Shown here piece by piece: positions 1 to 12,110 of a DNA stretch of 64,000 nt. Made by a program: the position numbers and the translations under genes. Position 1 is the stretch's first letter. Each line of letters opens with the position of its first letter. The DNA comes from Epiperipatus broadwayi. Its lineage: Eukaryota; Onychophora; Udeonychophora; Euonychophora; Peripatidae. The stretch spans positions 5,640,392 through 5,704,391 of the forward strand of contig JAQFVV010000032.1 in NCBI GenBank assembly GCA_028023455.1. Reading direction: 5' to 3'. The notes under the pieces were generated by a model, which was not told the origin of the DNA, did no database searches, and saw only the letters and a list, made by a program, of their open reading frames with translations.

Positions 1-3000
1 TAAATGTTAAGTCATATTTTATCCCAAGACATCTTTAAAAAATATATATAGTTTAATTTTGTTATGAATAAATTGTTCTAGTACTTTATAATGCTATAAT
101 TTTTTTTTCATATAAAAGTTACTATATCAATATTTTATAGATTGTACAGCTAAAAAATAATTTAACATAGCTTAAATTGTAATAGTTTTAATCTTAGATA
201 AGTATTTAACATGCTAAACTCTTTAAAGTTTTAAATAGCTGGTAATTTAGATGATAGATAATGCATTTTAAGTTAATAATGCTATTTTAGTCATGATTTA
301 CTTGTTAAAGTGTTTCAAAAGCTTATACTAATTTTAAGATTAAAGCTACAATATTTTAATTCATTTTAATATTTTAACTTCATTTACTTAAAAACAATGT
401 AATAAAACTAATAATTAAAGATAGAATTTTAAAGTAATCGATAGTTGAATGTCTGAATAAATGAGTGAGTAAAAGTTTTAAATGTTAGCATTAATCATTT
501 AAAAGTATTATTTAAGGTCTAATTTTAAAGGACAATTTAACTATTCTATTCTTAAACTTATCTAGATTTAAACAATAATAAATTAATATATTAAATATTA
601 TTTATAATAATTGTTTTTATTAAAGATGCAATGTAAATTTTCATTATGTAATATTTGTAATTTTATATAATTATTTTATTTGCAACCAGGAAATATTTTT
701 TAATTAATTTTTTTCAAAAGGTTGATATATTTAAAAAATTGAATATTAATTAGATAGATTTTTACCTGGGAATCTTCCCTGGTTACAATAGATAAGGGAT
801 TTAAATTAATCAGAGAAGAGGTTGTAGATTAAAAGATTAATCACAAGTCTGGTAAAATGGTTACATGACTAATAGTATAAATAGGTGAGATTGTAAAAAG
901 TTTTCAGCTTTAATTTTACTTTTGTTTGTAGCAGTTAAATTTAAAAACTCCAGTTAAATTTTAAAAGTATAATTTTATTTAAATTTTATTAGTTTTATAG
1001 CTTAAGTATAATAAGATAATTTAAAAACTATCTTGACAATTATCAGAATTGAAACATCAAAGTTAATCTTCATACCTAATAACTTAAGTGGTAATCCCAT
1101 TTAACTATTACAATATTTAAAATGTTATTTAAATTTTTCACAGTGGTAAACTTCAACAATCATTACTATTATTGCCATCATAATGTGCAAGAACTATCAT
1201 ATTTTAAAATCCATTTGAAATTAAAGTATTGGCAAGAATGTCACAAAAAATATTAATAACTTCTTGATGTTCTATTTAAAATATTTGTTCATGTCAAATA
1301 TTGTCCGGAATTTACTTACCTTGAATAAAAGATTTTTAATTCAGGATAATAACTATAATTGATATAAAAAATGTATGTTTAAGTCTACAAAAAAAAGATT
1401 TAAAATAATAATAATTTTATACTTTAAAAAAATGTATTTGTGCAGTATTCTAATAAAAAACATTATATTATTATCTGAAAAATGGCACAAATAACTTATT
1501 TATTATCACTGTTTTGTTTGCTTCCTCTGAAAAAAACATTTTTTTATCAAAGAGAGGGTAATAAAAAATCAACTTGCAACAAATTGATAAATATTATAAC
1601 ATTTAAAAGTTATTAATTTTATAAAGTGAAATGTAGACTATACCTGTAAAATGAGATGTTTAAATAAACTTAAATAACTTCTCTGCATTTAAATATTTTA
1701 TAAACACCTGCAATAATGTTTAAAATCCTACAAGCTATTTTTTTCTTGCTAAGTGTTACTATGAAGAATGCTGTGGTTATAAATATGACATTTAGAAATA
1801 AGTATTTTTCTTCTGCAAAATACTTTTGTAATTTTTGGATGTGATTTAAAAAAACATTCTTCTGAAAAATAGTTTCTTCATTACCATAAACTAAGATAAT
1901 TCTTTTGATGGATTAATTTTTTGGAAAACCTGAATTTGAATGTTATGAAGATATTTATTGCAAATTAATGAACATTTTTCACAATTTAAATTTATTGCTG
2001 TATTTAATGAATCACTATAAATTTATTTTATTATTCTTCTCTTTCATGGTATAAGTTTATCAGTGTCTCTAAGTTAGGAAAGTCAAAAACTGTAACAGAA
2101 TAAATAAATAAAAGCATGAAAATGAGATGTGGCATCATGATAATATGTATTCTAACCTGAAAATATTTATAATTTGATAATAATGAAAACAGGTGGAGGC
2201 CCGTTATTAGTCCAATTATAGTTATCTTATAGCCATAAGATATAAAAGCTTTAAAGCTTTACATCAAAAAATTAAAATAAGAGTAACACAATTAATAGAT
2301 GTAACAAATCCAAATGCAATAGTTATCATTGACAAATCTTGCATTAACACCAAAATAAACTAAAGAATTAAATAAATTTAGCAATCGAGGATACCATGAT
2401 AAATAATAACAATACTTTTCTTATACAAAATATACATTATGGTTATTATAATTAAAACACTAAATAAGAATAATAAGTATAATAAATTAATAAATATAAA
2501 CGATTTATCTACTTTCAATAATTTTACAATTTTAACAAGAATATTTTACTATTTTAAACAATAGCATTTAAAGTTTTTTATTAGTATCTATTGTATGATA
2601 AATGAAATAATTTAACATAGTTATGATTTGCAATTTAGATTGTGCTTTTGAGTTGTATATTATATTTGTGAACAGAGCAAAAGTATATCTCAATAAGAAT
2701 TGACAATACCTTTTTAAAGTATAGCAATCCATAATCATATTTATTATTTAAATATGTTTATATGTTTTTCATATAAAAAAATAACTTAACTAAATCAATC
2801 ATCTTTATAATTGATTCACATATGCATATTGAGCATTAATTGTTATTAAGATTACAAAAAATGCCTGGGAAATAATTTTTTTTATACAGTGAAAATAAAT
2901 GTTACTATTTTTTTATTTGCCCTGGATCATGTGATACTGAATAAAAATTGTAAATTGTTCTCATATATTTGTCTCTTTAGGCCCACAGTAATATCTCAAA

Positions 3001-3523
3001 GCTGAGACTGTTGTGTGTATCATGGCATATAACAACATAATAGTGTGTGTATGTATATATAAAGTTGAATGGAAAAATAGAAAAAACACAGACAATAATT
3101 TTTTGTAGATATTTTCTATATGACACTGGAATAATAGTTAAGGATTAAATAATTTTAAATTAATTTTTTTATTATTATAAACTAAACATTTAAAAAAGTC
3201 TAATTAATATTTTATTAATTCTAATTTTGAAATTAAAAGAAGCATGTTTTTATTTTACAGTAGATATACCGGTAATTATAAAATTTCACTATCTATTTTG
3301 ATTAGCAATTTTTTTTTTATTTAATGCATGTATAACATATTTTAATAAAATTCCACATATTGTTTTTCAAAAGATTAAGTTGAATTGAAAAAGTCATTAA
3401 TTTTTTTCAATCAAGGTAGAAAAAACTTACTGTGAATTACTTCATTTTTTCCCCACCCTGACTATAAAAAGGTTAGAAAAAAGATTAGGGAAGAGTTTTT
3501 TAAAGTTTTTTTTTTTTTTACAG
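1..3523. other. AT-rich gene-free stretch
   Basis: I see no gene here. The sequence is dominated by A/T runs with short stops in all frames and no recognisable protein motif. A short (TA)n/(TG)n tract lies near 3045-3060 and a long T run near 3505-3519 leads into the exon-like segment that follows. Nothing else can be assigned. Confidence 0.7.
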
Positions 3524-3531
3524 TTTTACAG

Positions 3532-3637
3532 ATTATGACAGCATATAACTATGAAGAGATAACTGAAGTCAATAAAGTGCAAATCCAGCTGCTGCTACTA
3601 GTTCACCATGATAGTTTTGATTCACAGGGAAACCAGG
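3532..3637 (+). CDS. Exon-like open segment, unassigned
   Basis: Not recognised. A T tract of about 14 bases ends in ACAG, and a second AG follows eight bases later, so there are two tandem splice-acceptor candidates (3522-3523 and 3530-3531). Reading from 3532 in phase 0 gives about 35 codons without a stop. The translation looks non-random: it begins IMTAYNYEEITEVNK, continues through a QLLLLVHH stretch and ends DSQGNQ. A GT donor candidate (GTAGTT, weak) lies at 3638, which would end the exon in phase 1. If not spliced, the frame runs on to a stop after a (TATG)-type repeat near 3680. The segment is much richer in G+C than its surroundings. It may be a host exon or a fragment of an unrecognised mobile element. 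Confidence 0.3.
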
Positions 3638-5460
3638 GTAGTTTTTTGTGGTTCATTAGCCTATATATATATGTGTGTGTGTATTAGATATCATAGAGAC
3701 TAAAGAGAGATCACTGCAGGCTAACAATTACCTGGATTATACCTTTCGCAAAAATGAAAATGAGCCAGTCTACTGTTTAGAAGGGACCAACTTACAAGAT
3801 AGTCCATCAGCATATTGAAGAATTAACTTATATGTATACTGTTTTATGTATATGCAGAGAACCACAGATAAATGTATTGAATATATATATAAAATACAGC
3901 TGGTGAGTTATTTTAAATAATTTCTTTAGTAAAATGACAGTTGTAGTTTTAAACTATAATTTTTTTAAGTAAATAAGGTTATTCAACAAAAAAATAAGAT
4001 GCATTTTCAGTATATTTTATTAAAAAAAAAAAAAAATTCCAAAAATCTTTCTAGATTAGAGAATAAAAGAAGTTGTTGGAGTATTGTTTTTTAAAAGGCA
4101 TTTATAATTAATCAAGAGTAACCTGTCAAAGTTGTGATATTATTTTTTTTTAAAAAAAAACTTTTATGAAGGACTGTCAAAAAATTAATATTTTTTAAAA
4201 CAGTAAAATGGGAAAAAAATTTTTTGTTTATTATTAGATAATGAATAAATTAATAACTGATTCATATTATTTTATATATACATGTGTAAATTTTATATAC
4301 AATTTCAATATGGAATTAATTATGAAAAATATATTTTTAATAATTTTGTCATTTTGACAAATTAAAATATCATATAATATAAATGTCAATGAGTGCACAC
4401 ATTTTCATGGGTACCCACATACATGTAGCAGTAAAATATGATAACTTATTTTTTATTATTATTATTATATGATAATTTCCATATGTTACACTATTATTTG
4501 TGAGCTCATATAAATGCATGTCAGGTAGACACATATATGCTAAAATTAATCATTTTTTATTATTATATGACAATTCAACTGTATGTCTGTATGCTTAAAG
4601 AGAAGTGTATTTCAAGTAAACCTATTGATAAATTGCAACGTAATAGGGGATTTTTGTTTGTATTCATCAAAATCAGAAGGCTTAATTTAAATATATAGCC
4701 ATATTGTTGTTATTAATATATTGCTATTTCATTTGTAAAGTTATTTCAGTGAATTTACTTAATCTTAAATAGTTTTGGATATTATATGTTGTATTAACTC
4801 TTGCGCACAGTAACAGTTATAGAGCTTTTGTTCTCTGAGCTAGATTCATAAATAACAATCTGTTATATAAAAAGCATTTATGTTTAGTGTTTATGTACAT
4901 CCAGTTGATGACAATGCTGGTATGTCATAGGGTGGATATCCTTTAAACTTCATGCATTACTTTTTATTTAATTTAGTATGTAATAGAAATTAAGTTTATA
5001 GTTGACCTGTATATTAATGGTAACTAAATGGCCAGGCAATTGATGATGATCAGCATTTTTGAGTATCCCAGCATCATTTTTTACTGTTGTATTTTTATGG
5101 ATTATCATTTAAGTTTGTGCATCCAAATTAATATTTAAATAATCTGCTCCAAGCTTGAAACAGCTGAATAATTAGCCTGGTTTATAATAGACCTATTTCA
5201 AATCCAGTCTCAAGATTGACTGTTGATTTGTTTTGTATTTTTGCTCATTTATAATAATGAATGATTATTGCTTTTGCATAATGCTGGTAAACTTATAGTT
5301 ATTTAATGTAATTATATGTGCTGTTCTCTCATCGCTTATATTCATTTGTATTTAATTTTATATTTAAATTTTGTAGTAATCCATATTGATTATATATTTT
5401 TTATATTTAATTTAAAATTTTGTTTATTTGGGATTGATGATGATGAGTTCCACCACCCCA
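3638..5460. other. AT-rich gene-free stretch
   Basis: No gene seen. It contains short TA/TG microsatellite tracts (about 3661-3682 and 3882-3892), A/T homopolymers near 4020 and 4142, and otherwise low-complexity AT sequence. Near 5440 it passes into the Penelope-like relic. Confidence 0.65.
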
Positions 5461-5982
5461 GGTTTATCCCTTGAGTCTGTACCATTACAATACATATCAA
5501 AAATAGCAGACAAATTAAGAAAAAACTGCAATCAACATAACATCAAAACAGCTGTCCAAAGTCATACCACACTATGAGGAATTCTAACATATACAAAGCC
5601 TAAACTTGAAGTGCTGAAAAGCAAAAACTGCATCTATGAAATACCATGTGAATGTAGAAATTAGTATATTGGTGAGACCATTTTCCCCATTAAAAAGTTA
5701 TTGCAAGAACACAAATTGATGATTAGAAGAGAGAAAGCATATGTGTCTATGGTAGCAAATATGTATGTACCAATGAATATAATATGTTCAACTGGGAAAA
5801 TACAAAAAAAATGGATAGAAAAGAAAAAGTGCAAAGAAAAAAAATTTAAAGAAGCTGCTCACATGACAATGGCAAACAATCCCATAAGTCAACCTACTGT
5901 GACTGTATATAATCTATAGAAACCATTAATCAACTTTGCTCCTAACAAAAAGGGGAGAAATCAGGAGGAAACTCATAAATAA
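5461..5982 (+). pseudogene. Penelope-like element, GIY-YIG endonuclease relic
   Basis: Decayed C-terminal part of a Penelope-like retroelement polyprotein. In these elements a reverse transcriptase is followed by a GIY-YIG nuclease that nicks target DNA. A lysine-rich linker (ISKIADKLRKN) leads to the cysteine-containing GIY strand (CIYEIPCEC), then YIGET, then a KKLLQEHKL helix. The spacing and residues are those of PLE nucleases. In-frame stops break it: one before the GIY strand (about 5575), one just before YIGET (about 5664) and one near 5917. Coding character persists past 5917 as KPLINFAPNKKGRNQEE before a final stop near 5980. The reverse-transcriptase part is missing, so the copy is 5'-truncated, as is usual for these elements. 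The following 300 bases recur at 10.77 kb and are its 3' tail. Confidence 0.75.
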
Positions 5983-6295
5983 GTATATACAATTTCTACT
6001 GACAGTTGCCTTAGGCAGAATGGCTGTTAGTTACAGCATTATATTAAAATTTAATATTCAAGAATCTAAGGGTTCAGGTTTGATTTCCATGCTCATACTG
6101 TCACTGGTCAGGCCAGCAACATCCAAAGAAGAGTGAAAAATAAAACTTCTCAAAACGTTGTGCATATACTAACCTGTGTGCTATTATAGACAATTGAATG
6201 TATTTGGAGTATTTAAATTAAGTTAAATATTTCTAAAGGCATTCAATACTTATATTAAATTATGGCAATAGTCTAATATATAAATACAATCTATT
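5936..6295 (+). mobile_element. PLE 3' tail, copy 1
   Basis: This tail overlaps the last codons of the GIY-YIG relic and continues as non-coding sequence. It aligns by eye with 10768-11107: both share an AATCAGGAGGAA block, an AAATAAGTATAT block, a TCTAAGG/TCTAAAGGTTCA block, CAATTGAATGTA/CAGTTGAATGTA and a terminal ATTCAATA block. Two dispersed copies mark it as the 3' end of a PLE family. It includes a possible hammerhead-like core near 6121-6170 that is described separately. Confidence 0.65.
6121..6170 (+). ncRNA. Decayed hammerhead-like motif in PLE tail
   Basis: An AGAAGAG run, an A-rich loop, ACTTCTC and then AAAACGTTGTGC could be the remains of a hammerhead fold in which a CTGAAGA core, a stem II hairpin and GAAAC precede the cleavage triplet. 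The paralogous tail at 10938-10986 has CCTGAAA, a purine-rich stem and AAAATCTTGGGTAC in the same place. Neither copy keeps a complete core, so activity is unlikely. PLEs are known to carry hammerhead ribozymes. Confidence 0.25.
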
Positions 6296-6312
6296 TAATG
6301 CTGTTTTAGCTG

Positions 6313-6357
6313 TATCCCCAGATTAGTTTCTAGTTTATGGGTTTTTATCAGTAAAAC
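6313..6357 (-). ncRNA. Degenerate hammerhead-like motif
   Basis: On the minus strand a TTTTA segment precedes CTGATAA (consensus CTGANGA, with the conserved G changed to A). A weak stem II region, GAAAC, TAATC and TGGGGATA follow. It is a diverged relative of the four motifs in the foldback elements at 17.5 kb and 22.7 kb. It lies just beyond the PLE tail but on the opposite strand to that relic's coding direction. The mutated core makes activity improbable. Confidence 0.35.
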
Positions 6358-8880
6358 TTTTCGATCTGGATATAGTATGGCTAGACACTTTTTTGGATCT
6401 AAAACAACTTTCCTTTATCAGACATCTTTTTTACTATCAATATAGCAGGCTGAAATTCAAAAATATTAATATTTTGATTTGAAATTAACTTACTTGCATA
6501 GTTAAATAGATCCGATTTTAGTTTAGTGTCTGTAAATTTTAATATCCTCTGTTTCTAAATCTGTAGACATATATATTTCTTGACCAGGATTCTCGTAAAA
6601 CTGACGAAACAATTGGTTTGACCAATATTTGCATGCAGATTAGATGGATGATAAATCGATCGATAGATAGGTATTCGGTAAACATAAAAAGATATATGTT
6701 AGTATATAAAATATATATCTATTAATTTTTAAAAGCAAGTAATAATTACGAAAGTATTATATTTATTATCATATTTAAAACATTTATTTAAAAATAAAAA
6801 CAGACATTGTTTAATAATTTATGCAAAATCATCATCCTAAATTAATTATTATAGGTAAATAAAATACAATTAACATCATATATAATTTAAACATTAACGT
6901 GCCAATTAATCTTCTTCTTTTAATTTAATTCAGTAAAGAGTATTCTAATCCTCCACCTAAAATTAATAGCAGGAGAATATTCTTTCTCTTGTCATTAATT
7001 TCTACTTGATATGACTATTATACAGCTCAAGATGTAGAAAACTAAAATAAGAACCCATCTGAAAGCTCTCGCTAAGAGCAAAGTCCTCTCCCATTAGAGT
7101 TTCATCTAAGAAACAATAGAGTAAAAACGAGTTTGCTTTCTATTAAAATAGCTCAAAAGGGCACTCCTAACTTTGAAGAAATGTTAATGTATAAAACACT
7201 AATAATAATCATCATTAAATGACAGATGTGATTAAATAAAATGGTCGCCTGCCGAGGACAATCTTTTTACTTGGCAGTTTTTATTAAATACTCCGTTCTC
7301 TGGAGAGAAAGAAAACATTAAAAAGATGTCTTCAAAAAACTATTAAATTTTCAAATCTGCTTGAAATGTAATATAAAAAAAAGATATATAATTTTGCTTT
7401 TAAATACGCTATAAAAAATATTTTTTTAAAACGCATATGTACTATATATTAATCATATTTTCACATTTTAATGCTTTCATCTGTACTTACTTTCTTTTTA
7501 ATATACTTGCAATAACAAGACTAATTACCAATGTCATTCTAATCGTATTTGTTGCTGTTGTTATTATTGTATGATTAGTCATAGGGTAAATGTTCGTTGC
7601 ATTTACGATGGCTCAGCTTATTGGACATAATGCTATGAATCTACTATTGTAAAATTCATATATTTGTTGAATTAAACGTGTCAAATGAGTGAACAATAAA
7701 AGGACTTCCTAAAGAATTTTGAACCTGGTTTTCAAGGGAAATGCAAACGTTACACGATTGTCTCAAATCAAATACAATATTACTTGCTTTATGGAGAGGT
7801 TATGACTAAGAATAGAAATACAATTGGAAAACTACAGTTAGATAAAGTTGAAATTTTTTAGAAAGATAAGTTTATTGTGGATGAACTTAAGAGGCAGCAA
7901 AAAATATCAGATAAAAAAACAATGGTGTAGCATATTCTTTATATCGATAGATTGATGGTTCAGGGATTTGTTTGCACAGTTATTACAAAAGTCATATTTT
8001 TTTCTAATTACCTGAAAATGATTGCTGCTATTGATAAAATAATTATAAATAGGCTTATCATCTAGTAAAGTGAATTTATGGACTTTTAACTCTAAATTTA
8101 AAACCAAGAAGATCTGGTGTTTTTCTTTTCATATATGTAATAATTCTTAATGCAATATCAATTACGTTTTTTGAAAACAACATAAATTTATTATATGTGT
8201 GAAAAAATGGTCGTTCCTTTTATATTTACAATCAAGATAGTTAAAATTGAAATATTGCCTTCATATCCCATAAACTTAAAATTGTCAGATATGAAATTTA
8301 CTATAATCTTTTATTCAGCTACCTATAACTATAAATAACTTTCAAACTAAAGAAGATTGCATGGAATAAAAAAAATTAAATAGTACAATGTTGCACTTTG
8401 TAAAGTTTTTAAAAAGTTTAAATACAATTGATCTAAAAAAACAGACATATAATAATAAAGACACAAGTATTGAACTCTGGCATAATGCTATTAATCATAA
8501 ATAAAAATGGGAAGAAACAATGCTGTTGAAATTGATGACACATTTAATTAATGAAAGATGCCTTATGGTTAATTCAGGCTAATACCTTACTCTGATAAAT
8601 AAATGAAGAATTTTATATAAATGCTCAGAATGCTTTTGATTAAACCATATAATATTTTAAAATTGTTATGGCAGATGCTAGAATTGAAAGATGAAAGTTT
8701 GGAAACACAACTGAAAAAGAAAAGTTTTATAAATTTGCAGGAAAAAAATGTCTATATTATGAATTATATTTTTATGTTAAAAAACTGCAAAGTAAAATGA
8801 ACATGAAGTATTCAAATGTAGGTATACAATAAAGGTATATTTTATTTTAACTAACAAAAAACATGTAATAAAAAGATCAA
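6358..8880. other. Gene-free stretch with a possible conserved non-coding island
   Basis: No gene recognised. A short GATA/GATC repeat lies near 6655-6672. Around 7050-7330 base composition is less AT-biased and contains clustered homeodomain-type motifs, entered separately. The rest is AT-rich with no assignable structure; short open frames on both strands look like chance. Confidence 0.55.
7190..7330. promoter_or_regulatory. Possible homeodomain/TALE-factor cluster
   Basis: TGACAG (7220-7225, a MEIS/TGIF-type core) is followed four bases later by TGATTAAAT (7229-7237, a PBX-HOX-like composite). An ATCATTAAAT sits just before, and a GC-richer block with GGTCGCCTGCC follows. Such clustering resembles developmental enhancers, but motif occurrence in AT-rich DNA is weak evidence and there is no conservation information here. 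Confidence 0.2.
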
Positions 8881-8889
8881 ATTATTTAC

Positions 8890-9232
8890 TGCTAGGAGTT
8901 TATAAAAAATTTGAGCTACAGAAGCGACAGAGTAGTATCCATGTTGCTTCAACTCATTACTATAGTGTTGCATAACATCAGACAGGACACTGTAATGTAG
9001 CTAATTGCAGAGATACAATGTAATTGCATTTTATTTGAGCAACAGTAAATGATATTATTTAAGATTATGATGTAATTAAAGAAATAACCAAATGATTTAT
9101 TATTCAGGAATGCATAAGAAGTTAGAGTACCAGAAAAGATAAAGCTTGGATCCATAGTTCATGGATCTTGAGTTTTAGAGTTTATTACTCTATCAATAAA
9201 TTACACCAGGATACTGTAATGTAATTAATATA
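8890..9232. repeat. Degenerate tandem repeat, two units of about 215 bp
   Basis: Unit 1 (from about 8895) and unit 2 (from about 9108) share an AGGA(A/G)T(T/G)xATAA start, an ATCCAT block, a TTACT block and a terminal GGA(C/T)ACTGTAATGTA. Related sequence occurs at 39780-40010, with the shared text ATAGATCTTGAGTT / TTTACTACTCTATTA, and more weakly near 41095-41200. This points to a dispersed, locally tandem repeat family of unknown origin. Confidence 0.5.
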
Positions 9233-10767
9233 TTTAAAGCAAAAAGTGATTGTCATTATAGAAATATAAGATTTTTTGTTCACCTAGACATTGAAAGAAA
9301 AAAGGTTTCAAGAAAAATAGAATTAGCATTTAATATAACCTGACCTTCAGAAATATTCCTATAAATTTAATATAAAATTTGAAATCATATTAAAATGTTA
9401 ATAGTTTGATGATGACTTAAATTTGAATGAGTTTAATAAGATTATAACTGATATTCTATAAGAAATACTACATAGTTGGCTATACAAAAAAGTAACATTT
9501 CATAAGACATTGTATATATAAAAGAAAAGGAATATTAAGATATTTAGGAGAAATAATTATCTGTAATTTTATAATATAATATAAAGTGTTAATGATGTCT
9601 TAAAAATATATACTGTTAAATTAATTACAGAATAGAACAAAGTTTCAAAACAACATAAATCTTGATGTTTGAAAAGAAGTTTTTCCAATATATAAACATA
9701 GGTATATAATAAGTCTGTGTGGTTCAGTTAATAATAAATTAAATAAAATATTATTAAAAAGAGAGACAACATTATGGTGTGTACAGAAAAATTCTAAAAA
9801 AAAATTAATAGTAATAAAGCACAAAAAATTTAATACATTTACTTTTTTCACATGCATATGGTCATGTGTATCAGTTGTATAAGATGGAGTAGATGGCTGT
9901 AGGGAGGTGGAAAGTCTGAATTAAATTTCTTCTAATTACATTAAGTTCAGTATAGACAACATACTTGTATTTAATATATATATGGTCTATAAATTATGAA
10001 TATTTAAAATGGCATTAATTGGTGGGATGATATGACATTAGAACAATAAAAATATATCTAATTTATTTTCAGAATTTTATTAATATTATCATTGTTTTAC
10101 TATGAAATTTAATTTTTTTAAAAATTTGATAATCTTATTTATTTACTTATAGCTGCTGATATTTATATTGCTGCATCTCTTCTTTCCAAAGTCTATAGGT
10201 TTATAATTCAATATGTATTTATAATATACACATTTAATTGGTAATTGGATTATTTTTAAAGTGCATTATTCAAAAAGTCACATTTAAATGAATACATAAA
10301 TTAGCATTATTAATTGGTATTTGCCTGAATGATCATAATAGTTGTACTTAGATGTTGGACTATTTCTATCACCTAACATTAAATTTTTGAATGCTTTTAG
10401 AAAAAAATTTTAAACTTTATTAAAAATTTCCAATTACATTCCCTATAAAGTTAGTTGTCTTTGGAAAAAATATCATCATTAGAAAAGAATTTTGCCTTTA
10501 CATTGCAAATGAGTACACACATACATATAAGGCAAGTTTGTCCATTATTATGTTTATTTGATATTTTTAACTGATACAGAATGTATTATTCTATGAAATA
10601 AAGACATGGACAATAATAAAGGGGGAAAAGTGATTAGAGATTATTATTAGCAGGAATGAATTGTTTGAGAAGATTAAAAAAAAATCAAGATTGGCAAAAA
10701 GGACAAATAAAAAGACCTTAAAAGTAGTTGAATTGGAAAGAAATGTAAAGCTGAGATAAAATCTGGA
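9233..10767. other. AT-rich gene-free stretch
   Basis: No gene or clear repeat is seen. A slightly less AT-rich patch at 9885-9935 has no open frame of note. Purine-rich sequence at 10600-10760 may be the eroded coding tail of the PLE whose 3' end starts at 10768, but I cannot recognise protein motifs in it. Confidence 0.5.
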
Positions 10768-11107
10768 AACCACTAAATATCTTTGCTCATAGGAAAAAGT
10801 GGAGCAATCAGGAGGAACTTCATAAATAAGTATATTATATTTCTACTCATTGTTACTTTTGAAATAAGGACTCACTTAATTAGCCATCACTATTCAAAAA
10901 TCTAAAGGTTCAAATTCATCACTCATCGGGTTAAAAATACCTGAAAAAAAGAGAAGAATAATACTATTCAAAATCTTGGGTACATGTAAATATGTGTTTA
11001 ACAGTTGAATGTAATTGGAAAATTTGAATAAAATTTAAAAACATTTTTCTTAAGACATTCAATATTTAATGTGTCATGATGGAAATGGTCCAATATAGAA
11101 GTACAAC
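10768..11107 (+). mobile_element. PLE 3' tail, copy 2
   Basis: Matches the tail at 5936-6295 block by block (see that entry) over about 340 bp, at a divergence that suggests two old insertions. It lacks a recognisable GIY-YIG domain upstream, so it is a very short 5'-truncated fragment. A hammerhead-like remnant (CCTGAAA ... AAAATCTTGGGTAC) lies at 10938-10986. Confidence 0.6.
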
Positions 11108-11354
11108 TAATAATTATTTATTAAATTAAAAATTATAGTGGATCTGTGATATCCACTATATTTTGTTCTGAGCTTCAGACACAGATATTTGATATAGCAT
11201 ATAATAGCTCATAATTTTTTGATAAGCTTTGATTATAATAAGTATTGTTTATTGTACTGTAATCACATAGTAATTTTTAGCATATACATATGTTTTTATG
11301 TGTTTGTAGATTATAAATATAAAAAGTTAAATATTAGCTTGTTTGATAATTTGA

Positions 11355-11355
11355 T

Positions 11356-11386
<31 letters not shown>

Positions 11387-11391
11387 CACAC
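11355..11391. repeat. (CA)n(TA)n microsatellite
   Basis: Alternating CA units pass into TA units and back to CA. A simple sequence repeat with no further content. Confidence 0.9.
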
Positions 11392-11664
11392 AGTATTACT
11401 TCGAATATAAGATGCATTTCCCACCCAAATTTTGAACTTGTAAAAGTGCAGTGTGTGATAAATTGGGAACAAAAATTTTTAATATCTTATTTCTGTAGAT
11501 TTTTGCTTTATGCTATATATACACTTAGTATTATGATCATTACCTGTGTAAAATAGCATATCAAATATTTTTAAATCAAAAGAAAAAAGATTTAACATTA
11601 AATGTTCATATTTTTTGGATTAATTTTGTAAACAGCTTTAAGTCTCTCTCAAACTGCTACTATT

Positions 11665-12110
11665 AATGTTATTTTGCTGACATTACCATTATTTTATCAA
11701 GAAAAGTGAACTAAATAGCTTTAAGAATTTTTTACAACTAATAAATTAATATGAGATAAGAACCTGCATTCACTCTGGTTGAGTGTTTCTTGTTCTGTAT
11801 TCAAGAGAATGCATATCAACAATTTTAGCAGTTCCAATATTTTATTTTTATTTTCAAAGGGAAAATGTATGTTTTAGAATCGTTTAATGCTATTTTGCCA
11901 ATTTTACCATTATTTTATCAAGAAAACTGTACTGAATAACCATTAGAATTTTTTTTACAACTAATAAATCAACACAACAATGAGATAAAAATCTGACTTC
12001 ACTCTGATTGTTTGGTTTTTGTTTTCTACACAAGAAAGTGCCTGTCAAAGATTTTGACAATTCTGATATTTTTGTTTTGATTTTCAAGTGAAAACATATG
12101 TTTTAGAACC
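11665..12110. repeat. Tandem duplication, period about 221 bp
   Basis: Two adjacent units begin AATGTTATTTTGC (11665) and AATGCTATTTTGCC (11886). They share ACCATTATTTTATCAAGAAAA, an ACAACTAATAAAT block, GAGATAA, ACTCTG(G/A)TTG and a terminal ATGTTTTAGAA. Divergence is roughly 15-20% by eye, so the duplication is old. The minus-strand open frame across the second unit is incidental. Confidence 0.75.

Noticed and set aside
11104-11165. Short palindrome ATAGTGGATCTGTGATATCCACTAT
   Set aside because: Arms of about 10 bp are too short in AT-rich DNA to argue for a terminator or element.
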